From the NCBI RefSeq assembly GCF_001708505.1, contig NZ_CP015992.1, forward strand, positions 558,001-622,000: a DNA stretch of 64,000 nucleotides. Direction: 5' to 3'. Origin of the DNA: Pseudomonas sp. TCU-HL1 (GTDB taxonomy: Bacteria; Pseudomonadota; Gammaproteobacteria; Pseudomonadales; Pseudomonadaceae). The notes beneath the pieces were generated by a model, which did no database searches, was not told the origin of the DNA, and saw nothing but the letters and a program-made list of their open reading frames with translations. The position numbers and the translations under genes were made by a program. The number at the start of each line of letters is the position of its first letter. Position 1 is the first letter of the stretch. Below, piece after piece: positions 1 to 8,868 of this stretch.

Positions 1-1652
1 TTGAGTTGGGTGATGTCGCGGACGACGACGACCAGCGCCGGAGTGTCGTCCAGGTCAATGGTCTGGGCGGAGATCAGGCCGGTGAAGTGTTCGCCGTTGG
101 CGCGGCGGAAGGGCATTTCCAGGTTGTGCAGTGGATTGCCCTGTTGCAGGCGCTGGAGAAGCTTCGGGCCGATGCCGGGAATGCCCCAGATGTCGAGCTC
201 GGTGGCGGTGCGGCCGAGGGCTTCGCTGGCCTTGAGGCCGATCTGTTGCTCGAAGGTATGGTTGATCGCCAGCAAGCTGCCGTCGGTGCGGCGGGCGATG
301 ACGATGATGTCGGGGCAGTTGTGGAAGACCGAGGCGAACTTCTGTTCGGACAGGCGCAGGGCTTGTTCGGTCTGCTTGGCCTCGGTGATGTCGATCATCA
401 GGCCGCGCATCATCTGGGTCTCGCCGTGGGGTATGAGGGTGATGATGTCCCGTACCCAGAGCACGCGGCCGTCAGCGGCGATCATGCGGTAGTCGAGGCT
501 GTGGTCGCGGCCGGCGGAGGTTTCCGCTTCGCAGAAGACGTTGGCCCAGGCGGTGTCGTCGGGGTGCAGGGTGCGGTGCCAGAAGCCGGGTTCCCGCCAG
601 GTGCTCAGGGGATAGCCGAGCAGACGTTCGGCATGGGGGGAGACGTAGGTGTAGCAATAGTCTTCGACGCGCATTTCCCAGGCGATGGCGTTGAGGCTTT
701 CCACCAGGCCGCGATAGTGCTGTTCGCTGCTGCGCAGTTCCTCCTGGAGGGCGGCGCGGCTGGTCATTTCGTTGCTCAGTCGGCGGTTGACGCGCAGGAC
801 GAAGGTGAGCACGCCGGCGATCACTAGCAGGCCGGGCAAGCCGTAGAGCAGGACGCGGCTCCAGTCGGTTCCTTGATAGAGGGCGCCCCCTACCCAGCGC
901 TCCTGGATGGCGGCGGCTTCTTCCGGGGTAATTTCGGCGAAGACCTTGTCGAGGATGCCGGCCAGGATCGGGTGGTTTTTCGGCGTCGCCATGGCCAGTT
1001 GATAGCGGTAGGGCGTCTCGCCGCTGATGCTGATGCCTTCGAGCTTTAGCTGGCGCAGGCTCCAGACACTGGAGGCGAGGTCACCGACGAAGGCGTCCAC
1101 CTGGCCGGTGGCAAGTGCCTGGAGGGAGGCGGCCACGGAGGGGTGGATCTGCAGGCTCAAGTCGGGGTGCTGGTTGCGCAGCAGTTCGTGCGGCGCGTAG
1201 TCGGCCACGACGCCGACGCGCAGGCCGTAGAGGTCCTCGATATTGGACGGCTGCGGGCCACGGGTCTGGGACAGGATGACGATGGGGAAGTCGAGGTAAG
1301 GGCGAGTGAAGAGCAGGTATTGCTGGCGCTCGGGGGTGGACATGATGCCGGGCAGCAGGTCCAGGTCGCCGTTGCGGGCCTGTTGCAGCACTTCGCTCCA
1401 GCTACTGGGTTCTACGGGCGCGAGTTGGATGTCCAGACGCTGGCGGACCAGCCCGATGTAGTCGGCGGCAAGGCCCTGGTGGTTGCCCTGGGCGTCCCGG
1501 AACTCAAAGGGAGGCCAGGAGGCGTCGATGCCCAGTCGCAGCTCGCCGCGATGGTCGAGCCAGTCCTGTTCTTCCTGGGTGAGCTTCAGGGCGCCGGCCG
1601 GGAAGGTCCAGAGCGCCAGCCAGAGCATCAGTAGGGCCCGCGCTCGCGCCAT
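1..1652 (-). CDS. rmcA: RmcA-like membrane sensor, c-di-GMP family (N-terminal part, cut by window edge)
   Basis: The reading frame is open on the minus strand from an ATG at 1652 to the window edge, about 550 codons without a stop. The start is MARARALLMLWLALW, a signal-like hydrophobic stretch. A periplasmic solute-binding (SBP_bac_3) domain follows, with ELRLGIDASWPPFEF near residue 35. After it comes one membrane segment (VLLYGLPGLLVIAGVLTFVL) and then at least two PAS domains (HYRGLVESLNAIAWEM; FASVFHNCPDIIVIARR). In P. aeruginosa the gene next to rpoD is rmcA (PA0575), with the same SBP-TM-PAS start followed by GGDEF and EAL domains. The catalytic end lies outside the window, so c-di-GMP turnover is inferred from family and position only. 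Confidence 0.8.
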   Translation of the reverse strand, partial: MARARALLMLWLALWTFPAGALKLTQEEQDWLDHRGELRLGIDASWPPFEFRDAQGNHQGLAADYIGLVRQRLDIQLAPVEPSSWSEVLQQARNGDLDLLPGIMSTPERQQYLLFTRPYLDFPIVILSQTRGPQPSNIEDLYGLRVGVVADYAPHELLRNQHPDLSLQIHPSVAASLQALATGQVDAFVGDLASSVWSLRQLKLEGISISGETPYRYQLAMATPKNHPILAGILDKVFAEITPEEAAAIQERWVGGALYQGTDWSRVLLYGLPGLLVIAGVLTFVLRVNRRLSNEMTSRAALQEELRSSEQHYRGLVESLNAIAWEMRVEDYCYTYVSPHAERLLGYPLSTWREPGFWHRTLHPDDTAWANVFCEAETSAGRDHSLDYRMIAADGRVLWVRDIITLIPHGETQMMRGLMIDITEAKQTEQALRLSEQKFASVFHNCPDIIVIARRTDGSLLAINHTFEQQIGLKASEALGRTATELDIWGIPGIGPKLLQRLQQGNPLHNLEMPFRRANGEHFTGLISAQTIDLDDTPALVVVVRDITQL

Positions 1653-1750
1653 TGGCGGCCTCGTTCCTTTAAGGGGTGTCAGGCAGCAGTGTAGACGTGG
1701 CCGCTGGCCATCTGGAAGGGGCAGGCGCAGCCATGGAGTGAGCAGAAAAG

Positions 1751-1777
1751 AAAACCCCCGGACTGGCCGGGGGTTTT
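1751..1777 (-). terminator. Rho-independent terminator after rpoD
   Basis: A GC-rich 9-bp-plus stem (AACCCCCGG / CCGGGGGTT, 5-nt loop) is flanked by A-tract and T-tract, so it can terminate in either direction. It starts 9 nt after the rpoD stop codon and separates rpoD from rmcA. Confidence 0.85.
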
Positions 1778-1785
1778 CGTATCGC

Positions 1786-3639
1786 TTACTCGTCGAGGAA
1801 GGAGCGCAGGTGCTCGCTTCGCGACGGGTGACGCAGCTTGCGCAGCGCCTTGGCTTCGATCTGGCGGATACGCTCGCGGGTGACATCGAACTGCTTGCCG
1901 ACTTCCTCGAGGGTGTGGTCGGTATTCATGTCGATGCCGAAGCGCATGCGCAGGACCTTGGCTTCACGGGCAGTGAGGCCGGCCAGGACTTCACGGGTGG
2001 CTTCCTTGAGGCTTTCCACGGTGGCCACATCGATCGGGGACTGCATGGTGCTGTCCTCGATGAAGTCGCCCAGGTGGGAGTCTTCGTCGTCGCCGATCGG
2101 GGTTTCCATGGAGATCGGCTCTTTGGCGATCTTCAGAACCTTGCGGATCTTGTCCTCAGGCATCTCCATGCGCTCGCCAAGCTCTTCCGGCGTGGGCTCG
2201 CGGCCCATTTCCTGCAGCATCTGGCGGGAGATGCGGTTGAGCTTGTTGATGGTCTCGATCATGTGCACCGGAATACGGATGGTGCGCGCCTGGTCCGCGA
2301 TAGAGCGGGTGATCGCCTGGCGAATCCACCAGGTGGCGTAGGTCGAGAACTTGTAGCCGCGACGGTATTCGAACTTGTCCACCGCCTTCATCAGGCCGAT
2401 GTTGCCTTCCTGGATCAGGTCGAGGAACTGCAGGCCACGGTTGGTGTACTTCTTGGCGATGGAGATCACGAGACGCAGGTTGGCCTCGACCATCTCTTTC
2501 TTTGCCCGGCGAGCCTTGGCTTCACCGATGGACATGCGACGGTTGACGTCCTTGATCTCGTTGACAGTCAGTTCGACTTCCTGCTCGAGATCCACCAGCT
2601 TCTGCTGGTTGCGCTTGATGTCGTCCACCAGCTTGCCAATGGCTTCGGCGTACTTGGCCTTGCCTTTGGCCAGGCCATCGGCCCAGCCGAGGTCGACTTC
2701 GTTGCCCGGGAACAGGCGCAGGAAGTCGGCGCGCGGCATGCGGGCGTCACGCACGCAGAGCTGCATGATCGCGCGTTCCTGGCCGCGGACGCGGTCCAGG
2801 GCACCACGGACTTTTTCGACCAGAACGTCGAATTGCTTCGGCACCAGCTTGATCGGCATGAACAGCTCGGCCAGGGCCAGCAGCTCTTCAGCGGCCTGCT
2901 TGCTGTCGCGACCATGCTTCTTGACGGCTTTCTTGGCCTTCTCGAGCTGATCGGAAACGGCCGTGAAGCGGCGCAGGGCTTCTTCCGGGTCAGGACCGCC
3001 GTCGCCTTCTTCCTCGGCGTCATCGCCTTCGCTTTCTTCGTCTTCCTCGTCGTCCTTGTCCTTGGCCTTGGCGGAATCGTCCTTCAGGACAACAGGCTCG
3101 ACTTCTTCGGCCGGCAGGGTGCCGTCGTCCGGGTCGATGTAGCCACTGAGAACGTCGGACAGGCGGCCACCTTCGCTGGTGACGCGCTGGTACTCGGAGA
3201 GAATGCCGTCGACAGTGCCCGGGAAGTGGGCGATGGCGCTCATGACTTCGCGGATGCCTTCCTCGATGCGTTTGGCGATTTCAATCTCGCCTTCGCGGGT
3301 CAGCAGTTCCACGGTGCCCATTTCACGCATGTACATGCGCACGGGGTCGGTAGTGCGGCCGATGTCGGTTTCCACTGCCGCAAGGGCGGCTGCGGCCTCT
3401 TCAGCGGCGGCTTCGTCGGTGTCGGCTTCGGCCAGCAACAGGGCATCCGCATCCGGGGCACTCTCGAATACGTTGATCCCCATGTCGTTGATCATGCGGA
3501 TGATGTCTTCCACCTGTTCCGGGTCGGAAATATCCTCCGGCAGGTGGTCGTTGACCTCCGCGTAAGTCAGGTAACCCTGCTCACGGCCACGGGCGATCAA
3601 TTCTTTGAGGCGAGACTGCTGTTGCGCTTTTCCGGACAT
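1786..3639 (-). CDS. rpoD: RNA polymerase sigma factor RpoD (sigma-70)
   Basis: This is the housekeeping sigma factor. The 617 residues equal the usual Pseudomonas RpoD length. Region 1.1 is N-terminal. The non-conserved region carries an acidic run (DKDDEEDEESEGDDAEEEG). Region 2 is seen in NLRLVISIAKKYTNRGLQF and in the -10 recognition helix around YATWWIRQAITRSIADQ. Region 4 ends in a helix-turn-helix (TLEEVGKQFDVTRERIRQIE) and the conserved tail HPSRSEHLRSFLDE. It lies 67 nt downstream of dnaG in the classic rpsU-dnaG-rpoD macromolecular synthesis order. Confidence 0.99.
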   Translation of the reverse strand: MSGKAQQQSRLKELIARGREQGYLTYAEVNDHLPEDISDPEQVEDIIRMINDMGINVFESAPDADALLLAEADTDEAAAEEAAAALAAVETDIGRTTDPVRMYMREMGTVELLTREGEIEIAKRIEEGIREVMSAIAHFPGTVDGILSEYQRVTSEGGRLSDVLSGYIDPDDGTLPAEEVEPVVLKDDSAKAKDKDDEEDEESEGDDAEEEGDGGPDPEEALRRFTAVSDQLEKAKKAVKKHGRDSKQAAEELLALAELFMPIKLVPKQFDVLVEKVRGALDRVRGQERAIMQLCVRDARMPRADFLRLFPGNEVDLGWADGLAKGKAKYAEAIGKLVDDIKRNQQKLVDLEQEVELTVNEIKDVNRRMSIGEAKARRAKKEMVEANLRLVISIAKKYTNRGLQFLDLIQEGNIGLMKAVDKFEYRRGYKFSTYATWWIRQAITRSIADQARTIRIPVHMIETINKLNRISRQMLQEMGREPTPEELGERMEMPEDKIRKVLKIAKEPISMETPIGDDEDSHLGDFIEDSTMQSPIDVATVESLKEATREVLAGLTAREAKVLRMRFGIDMNTDHTLEEVGKQFDVTRERIRQIEAKALRKLRHPSRSEHLRSFLDE

Positions 3640-3706
3640 AGCACCCTATCCACTTAAGGTCTTGGCGGGCTGAAAACAAGCCGAGGATTATACCTGATCC
3701 GGGGCC

Positions 3707-5692
3707 TTATGCGCCAGTTGAGGTCGGAGTCAGGGGAGACGTGTTGCGGCTGAGGAGATCGCGCAGCTGGTCTTTTTCCTCTGCGCTCAGTTCGCTTTGC
3801 CGCGCTTTTCGCAGCAGATTTTCCAGGCGGCGTTCCCGCTGGCGAGCCGACAACCTAGTTATAGTGTCGAAAAACTGTTGTTCAAGGTTGTCGTCGGAAA
3901 TCAGCCATTCCTTTTCTGCCAACGCCCGTAGCAGGCGGCCCTGGTCGGTGCCGTGCCAGCGGGCGATCAACTGCAGGGAGCGCAGTTTCGGGTTCTTCTG
4001 AACCGCTTCCACCAGTGACACCATGAGTTGGGCGTAGGTGTCATCTTCCGCTGCGAAATGGCTGGCATCTTCCACCTTTTGTGCCAGAGAAGGATGGTGG
4101 AGCAGCGTGCGCAGTGCGGTCAGGGTGGGCGATTCCACCTTCACTTCGGTACGCGGCGGGCGCTTGAAGTCTTCGCGGCCCTTGCTCCACTTCTTGCCGT
4201 CCTTCTTCCAGTCGTCCTTTTTCCAGCCTTCCTTGCGACGCTCCTCCTTCTGCCAATTGCCCTGGGGCGCTGCGGATGGTTCGAAGTAGTGCGAGTGTTC
4301 CGGCTCGTGCTGCTGGTCGTCGTAGCCGGAGAAGGATTCGTAGTAGGCATCGTCCGAGTGCCCGCGGCTCTCGCTGTTGGTCGGTGCGCTGCGGGCGAAG
4401 TGGCCGAGGGCATCGCCGTTGAGGCCGGTGATCTCGGCCAGGCGCTGGCGCATCAGAACCTTCAGGTTGGCGCCGGGGATGCGTTCGATCAACGGTGCCG
4501 CCAGCGTCGCCAGGTGCGCCTTGCCTTCCAGGGAGGTGGGGTCGGCTTCCTGGGTCAGTTGCTGGAAGAAGTAATCGGCCAGCGGCTGGGCATGTTGGGT
4601 GATGCGCGCACGGAAGGCGTCGGTGCCTTCTTTGCGTACAAGGCTGTCCGGGTCTTCGCCTTCGGGCAGGAACAGGAAGCGCGCACGACGGCCGTCTTCC
4701 AGGTCCGGCAGGGTCGCCTCCAGGGCGCGCCAGGCGGCTTTGCGTCCGGCCTGGTCGCCGTCGAAGCAGAAGAGAATGTTCGGCACCAGGCGGAACAGGC
4801 GGCGGATGTGCTCTTCACTCGTCGCGGTGCCTAGGGTGGCAACGGCGTTGCGCAGCCCTTGTTGGGCCAGCGCGATGACGTCCATGTAGCCCTCGACGAC
4901 CATGATTTCGTCGAGGTTGCGGTTGTGTTTGCGCGCCTCGAACAGCCCGTAGAGTTCCTGGCCCTTGTGGAACACCGGGGTTTCCGGGGAGTTCAGGTAC
5001 TTGGGCTTGTCGTCGCCAAGGACGCGGCCGCCGAAGGCGATGATGCGGCCACGGCTGTCGCGGATGGGGAACATCACGCGGTCGCGGAAGCGGTCGTAGC
5101 GCTTGCCGGTCTCGGCGTTCTCGATCAGCAGGCCGGCATCGATCATGTGCTTTTGCTGCAGGCTGTCGCCGGCCATGTGCTTGAGCAGGTTGTCCCAGCC
5201 GGGCGGGGCGAAGCCTAGTGCGAAGTCGCGGGCGATCTCGCCGGTCAGTCCCCGGCCTTTCAGGTACTCGATCGCCGCCTTGCGGGTCGGGTGCTGTTTG
5301 AGCGCATGGCGGTAGTAGTCCGAGGCGGCGGTAAGCAGCGGGTAAAGCGGGGAATCAGTGGGCTGGCGCGGTCGGTTGCCGCGTCCGCCTTCCTCGCGCG
5401 GGACATCCATGCCGGCCCGTTTGGCCAACTCCTCGACCGCCTGGGGGAAGTCCAGGTGGTCGTGGTCCATGACGAAGCCAAGGGCGTTGCCGCCAGCGCC
5501 ACAGCCGAAGCAGTAATAGAACTGCTTGTCCGGGCTGACGCTGAACGAGGGCGTTTTCTCGTTATGGAACGGGCATCGCGCGGTGTAGTTCTTGCCGGCC
5601 TTTTTCAGCTGCACGCGCGCGCCGACCACTTCGACAATGTCGGTGCGGTTCAGCAGGTCGTCGATGAAGCCTTGGGGGATCAGGCCAGCCAT
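3707..5692 (-). CDS. dnaG: DNA primase DnaG
   Basis: DnaG makes RNA primers for replication and binds the DnaB helicase. The 661 residues include an N-terminal CHC2 zinc finger with C40, H43, C61 and C64, then the RNA-polymerase/Toprim core with VEGYMDVIAL and FDGDQAGRKA, which supply the catalytic acidic residues. The C-terminal DnaB-binding domain follows a low-complexity, Lys/Trp-rich linker (roughly residues 440-520). That linker is variable in pseudomonads. It sits between rpsU and rpoD. Confidence 0.98.
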   Translation of the reverse strand: MAGLIPQGFIDDLLNRTDIVEVVGARVQLKKAGKNYTARCPFHNEKTPSFSVSPDKQFYYCFGCGAGGNALGFVMDHDHLDFPQAVEELAKRAGMDVPREEGGRGNRPRQPTDSPLYPLLTAASDYYRHALKQHPTRKAAIEYLKGRGLTGEIARDFALGFAPPGWDNLLKHMAGDSLQQKHMIDAGLLIENAETGKRYDRFRDRVMFPIRDSRGRIIAFGGRVLGDDKPKYLNSPETPVFHKGQELYGLFEARKHNRNLDEIMVVEGYMDVIALAQQGLRNAVATLGTATSEEHIRRLFRLVPNILFCFDGDQAGRKAAWRALEATLPDLEDGRRARFLFLPEGEDPDSLVRKEGTDAFRARITQHAQPLADYFFQQLTQEADPTSLEGKAHLATLAAPLIERIPGANLKVLMRQRLAEITGLNGDALGHFARSAPTNSESRGHSDDAYYESFSGYDDQQHEPEHSHYFEPSAAPQGNWQKEERRKEGWKKDDWKKDGKKWSKGREDFKRPPRTEVKVESPTLTALRTLLHHPSLAQKVEDASHFAAEDDTYAQLMVSLVEAVQKNPKLRSLQLIARWHGTDQGRLLRALAEKEWLISDDNLEQQFFDTITRLSARQRERRLENLLRKARQSELSAEEKDQLRDLLSRNTSPLTPTSTGA

Positions 5693-5773
5693 AGGGTGCT
5701 CGGGGCGCGGGAGGGTTCAAAGCATACTCGCGCCAGGTCGGTGGCGACAGGCGAGAGCTTGAAGCTGGAAAGC

Positions 5774-5810
5774 AAAAAACTCCGCCATTCGCAAAAGCGA
5801 AGCGGAGTTT
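5774..5810 (-). terminator. Terminator or attenuator between rpsU and dnaG
   Basis: On the minus strand, about 70 nt after the rpsU stop, a stem of AACTCCGC-type arms with a nested TTCGC/GCGAA stem is followed by six T residues. This is a good intrinsic terminator. It would let rpsU be made in excess over dnaG and rpoD, as known for the E. coli operon. Confidence 0.8.
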
Positions 5811-5881
5811 CTTGTGTGCCCGTCATGCACTCGCCCGGCCGGAGCTGGGCGATGCTTGAGCGTGCGGCGGAGCCCGTTAAC

Positions 5882-6097
5882 TCAGTACAGGCGCTCGCGG
5901 CGGCGCTGCTCGCGCTGCACTTTCTTAGCGTGACGCTTGACCGCGGCGGCGGCTTTGCGCTTGCGCTCGGAAGTGGGCTTCTCGTAGAACTCACGGCTGC
6001 GAACTTCGGCCAGTACGCCGGCTTTCTCGCAGGAGCGCTTGAAACGACGCAGGGCTACGTCGAAGGGTTCGTTCTCTTTAACTTTGACGGCTGGCAT
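5882..6097 (-). CDS. rpsU: 30S ribosomal protein bS21
   Basis: This is the small-subunit protein bS21, which acts in translation initiation. It is 71 residues, starting MPAVKVKENEPFDVALRRFK and ending in the basic tail KKVQREQRRRERLY, which is typical of the family. The open frame extends further upstream, but the conserved start is the ATG at 6097. It is divergent from tsaD and heads the rpsU-dnaG-rpoD unit. The yqeY-type gene that sits between rpsU and dnaG in P. aeruginosa is absent; only about 190 nt separate the two here. Confidence 0.97.
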   Translation of the reverse strand: MPAVKVKENEPFDVALRRFKRSCEKAGVLAEVRSREFYEKPTSERKRKAAAAVKRHAKKVQREQRRRERLY

Positions 6098-6303
6098 CCA
6101 GGTCGTACCTTCATCAATTACCGAATGGTCGACGCATTCCGGCAAAAAGTAGGCTCGGCGGCGCGTCGGATTTCAAGGGCTGCGGATATTAACGCCTCAA
6201 GGCCCGTAATGCAAAGCCTTCAGTCGAAAACCGCTGGTCGGCACAGGGGGCGGCGATTATGATTCGCGCCTTCTTCTTTTGCCAGGCCAGAAGGCGCGTA
6301 CCC

Positions 6304-7329
6304 ATGCTAGTGCTGGGGTTGGAAACCTCTTGCGACGAAACCGGCGTCGCCCTTTACGACAGCGAACGTGGCCTGCTGGCTGACGCGCTGTTCAGTCAGA
6401 TCGACCTGCATCGGGTCTACGGCGGCGTTGTGCCCGAGTTGGCCTCCCGCGATCACGTCAAGCGCCTGTTGCCGCTGCTGCGTGAGGTGCTGGAGGAGGC
6501 CGATCGCAAGCCCGAGGACATTGATGGCATAGCCTACACGGCCGGTCCCGGCCTGGTTGGCGCGTTGCTGGTCGGTGCGTCCTGTGCTCAGGCCCTGGCG
6601 TTCGCCTGGGGGGTGCCGGCGCTCGGCGTGCACCACATGGAAGGCCACCTGCTGGCGCCCATGCTGGAGGAGCAGCCGCCGCAGTTTCCGTTCGTCGCCC
6701 TGTTGGTGTCCGGCGGCCACACCCAGTTGGTGCGAGTCGATGGCATTGGCCAGTACGCGCTGCTTGGCGAGTCGGTGGATGACGCCGCGGGTGAGGCCTT
6801 CGACAAGACCGCCAAGCTGATCGGCCTCGGTTACCCAGGCGGTCCCGAGATCGCTCGCCTGGCGCAAAGCGGTACCCCAGGGCGCTTCACCTTCCCGCGT
6901 CCGATGACCGATCGCCCGGGGCTTGATTTCAGCTTCAGCGGGCTCAAGACGTTCGCCCTCAATACCTGGCAGCAGTGCCGCAATGCTGGGGACGACGGCG
7001 ATCAAACCCGTTGCGACATCGCTCTGGCCTTCGAACAGGCGGTGGTGGAGACTCTCACTATCAAGTGCCGACGTGCGCTCAAACAGACCGGTCTGAAGCG
7101 CCTGGTGATCGCCGGCGGCGTCAGTGCCAACCAGTCGCTGCGCAAGTCGCTGGGCAAGATGCTGGGTGAATTCAAGGGCGATGTGTTTTATGCCCGGCCG
7201 CGCTTCTGCACTGACAACGGCGCAATGATTGCCTACGCCGGTTGCCAGCGTTTGCTGGCTGGGCAGCAGGATGGACCGGCGATTTCCGTGCAGGCCCGTT
7301 GGCCGATGGAGCAGTTGCCCGCCGTCTGA
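6304..7329 (+). CDS. tsaD: tRNA N6-adenosine threonylcarbamoyltransferase TsaD
   Basis: TsaD transfers threonylcarbamoyl to A37 of ANN-decoding tRNAs, working with TsaB, TsaE and TsaC. It is 341 residues from the ATG at 6304 (MLVLGLETSCDETG). An upstream in-frame ATG at 6259 would add 15 non-conserved residues, so it is rejected. The ASKHA-fold motifs are visible: LETSCDET at the N-terminus, the metal-binding HMEGH (H111, H115), LVSGGHTQL, and the C-terminal GGVSANQSLR and CTDNGAMIA. It is transcribed divergently from rpsU. Confidence 0.98.
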   Translation: MLVLGLETSCDETGVALYDSERGLLADALFSQIDLHRVYGGVVPELASRDHVKRLLPLLREVLEEADRKPEDIDGIAYTAGPGLVGALLVGASCAQALAFAWGVPALGVHHMEGHLLAPMLEEQPPQFPFVALLVSGGHTQLVRVDGIGQYALLGESVDDAAGEAFDKTAKLIGLGYPGGPEIARLAQSGTPGRFTFPRPMTDRPGLDFSFSGLKTFALNTWQQCRNAGDDGDQTRCDIALAFEQAVVETLTIKCRRALKQTGLKRLVIAGGVSANQSLRKSLGKMLGEFKGDVFYARPRFCTDNGAMIAYAGCQRLLAGQQDGPAISVQARWPMEQLPAV

Positions 7330-7360
7330 CGGATCAACGAGCCGTTTTCATTCAGGCTGT

Positions 7361-7930
7361 TCAGAAATGCCGTTCGCGTCCAGCGAAAAGGTCGCGTAGA
7401 TTGCCGCGATGGCGCCAGACGATGAGCGCCGTCAGCACCGTCATCGGCAGCAGTGCGCCGGGTTGTTGCCAGGCCAGCAATGGCAGGGTCAGCGGCGTGG
7501 CAATGAGGGCGGCCAGGGAACTGGTGCGGGTCAGGTAAAACGTCAGTAGCCAGGCGCCGATGGCCAGCAGCGCGGCAGGGGGATAAAGCCCCAGTAGCAT
7601 GCCGGCGGCGGTCGCGACGCCCTTGCCGCCACGGAAGCGGAAGTACAGGGGATAGAGGTGGCCAAGCACCGCGGCGAGGCCGATCCAGGCCTGTTGCTGG
7701 ATGTCGAAGCCGCAGAGGTGGGCGACCAAAACCGGTACCAGACCCTTCAGCATGTCGCCGAGCAGGGTCAGGATTGCCAGTTTCTTTCCCGCCACCCGCA
7801 GCATGTTGGTGGCGCCAGGGTTGCCGGAGCCCTGGGCACGTGGATCACCCGTGCCGAACAGTCGGCTGAGCAGAATGGCGAAGGACAACGATCCGAGCAG
7901 GTAGGCGAGAGTCGCCAGCAGCCAAAACAT
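7361..7930 (-). CDS. plsY: Acyl-phosphate:glycerol-3-phosphate acyltransferase PlsY
   Basis: PlsY is an inner-membrane enzyme that makes lysophosphatidic acid from acyl-phosphate and glycerol 3-phosphate. The 189 residues hold five to six membrane helices and the family motifs SGNPGATNMLR and FRGGKGVATAAG. The chosen start (MFWLLATLAYLLGSLSFA) matches the conserved Pseudomonas N-terminus. A second in-frame ATG lies 3 codons upstream at 7939. The gene is convergent with tsaD and divergent from folB. Confidence 0.95.
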   Translation of the reverse strand: MFWLLATLAYLLGSLSFAILLSRLFGTGDPRAQGSGNPGATNMLRVAGKKLAILTLLGDMLKGLVPVLVAHLCGFDIQQQAWIGLAAVLGHLYPLYFRFRGGKGVATAAGMLLGLYPPAALLAIGAWLLTFYLTRTSSLAALIATPLTLPLLAWQQPGALLPMTVLTALIVWRHRGNLRDLFAGRERHF

Positions 7931-7981
7931 GGTATCCATTCCGGGGCGAGGAAGTCCCGATTCTAGCGGGGCAGCACTGAC

Positions 7982-8335
7982 GTGGACACGGTTTTCATCG
8001 AAGGTCTGGAGGTCGACACCGTAATCGGTGCCTATGACTGGGAGCGCAGCATTCGCCAGTGTCTGCGCCTGGACCTGCAGCTGGGCTGGGACAACCGCCC
8101 TGCAGCAGCAGGAGATGACCTTGAGAAGGCGCTCGACTACGCGGCCGTGTCCCTGCGCATCCAGGCGTTCGCCGCCGAGGCACAGTTCCTGTTGGTGGAG
8201 ACCTTCGCCGAACGGCTCGTTGCCGTGCTGATGGAGGAGTTCAACATTCCCTGGGTTCGCCTGAAGCTGCACAAGCCCGGCGCCGTTCCCGCGGCCAGCA
8301 GTGTTGGCGTGGAGATCGAGCGCGGATGCCGCTGA
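7982..8335 (+). CDS. folB: Dihydroneopterin aldolase FolB
   Basis: FolB converts 7,8-dihydroneopterin to 6-hydroxymethyl-dihydropterin in folate synthesis. The 117 residues start at a GTG (VDTVFIEGLEVDTVIGAYDWER), and the N-terminus aligns with the family at this codon. Conserved features are IGAYDWER, LDYAAV and LVETFAERL. It overlaps folK by 10 nt, which suggests translational coupling with the next enzyme of the pathway. Confidence 0.95.
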   Translation: MDTVFIEGLEVDTVIGAYDWERSIRQCLRLDLQLGWDNRPAAAGDDLEKALDYAAVSLRIQAFAAEAQFLLVETFAERLVAVLMEEFNIPWVRLKLHKPGAVPAASSVGVEIERGCR

Positions 8336-8868
8336 CGCCTATCTATCTCGGTCTCGGCAGCAACATCGAGCGAGAGCGCAACCTGACCGCCGGGCTCGAA
8401 GCCCTGGCGGGATTCCTCCACGACATCACGTGCTCGCCGGTGTTCGAGAGCTTCCCTGTGGGCATCAAGAGTGGGAATTTCTTCAACTTCGTGGTTTCTG
8501 CCCGCACCGACCTGCCGTTGCACGAGCTCGACCGCCGGTTGAAGGAGATCGAGGCGGATAACGGTCGCTATGCGCCAGGCCGCAAGGGCCTTCCGCTGGA
8601 TATCGACGTGCTGCTCTACGGTGATCGGGTAGGTAACTTCGATGGCCTGGTCCTGCCGCGTCCCGAGGTGCTGAAGAACGCCTTCGTGCTCTGGCCCCTG
8701 TCGCTCCTTGCGCCCGGCCTGCGACATCCGGCGGAGGGCAGCACCTTTGCCGAACTCTGGGAGAAGGCCGCCATCCAGCAGGCGCTGTGGCCGGCCTCCT
8801 TTAGCTGGCGCGGCGTCGAACTGACACCGCCAGAGCTGCGTCAGGCTTTCCCGCCGCTTTCCTTGTAG
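8326..8868 (+). CDS. folK: HPPK, 6-hydroxymethyl-7,8-dihydropterin pyrophosphokinase
   Basis: FolK catalyses the ATP-dependent pyrophosphorylation of hydroxymethyl-dihydropterin, the step after FolB. The 180 residues include LGLGSNIERE at the N-terminus and the signature GRKGLPLDIDVLLYGD, whose Asp pair binds magnesium. The start overlaps the folB stop. The 3' end overlaps the convergent cca gene by 28 nt. Confidence 0.95.
   Translation: MPLTPIYLGLGSNIERERNLTAGLEALAGFLHDITCSPVFESFPVGIKSGNFFNFVVSARTDLPLHELDRRLKEIEADNGRYAPGRKGLPLDIDVLLYGDRVGNFDGLVLPRPEVLKNAFVLWPLSLLAPGLRHPAEGSTFAELWEKAAIQQALWPASFSWRGVELTPPELRQAFPPLSL

Noticed and set aside
1483..3657. Long plus-strand reading frame opposite rpoD
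   Set aside because: It is a shadow of the GC-rich rpoD gene; RpoD on the minus strand is unmistakable and the plus frame resembles no family.
5693..5881. Missing yqeY between rpsU and dnaG as an unusual deletion
   Set aside because: Gene content here varies within Pseudomonas, so the absence alone is not noteworthy.
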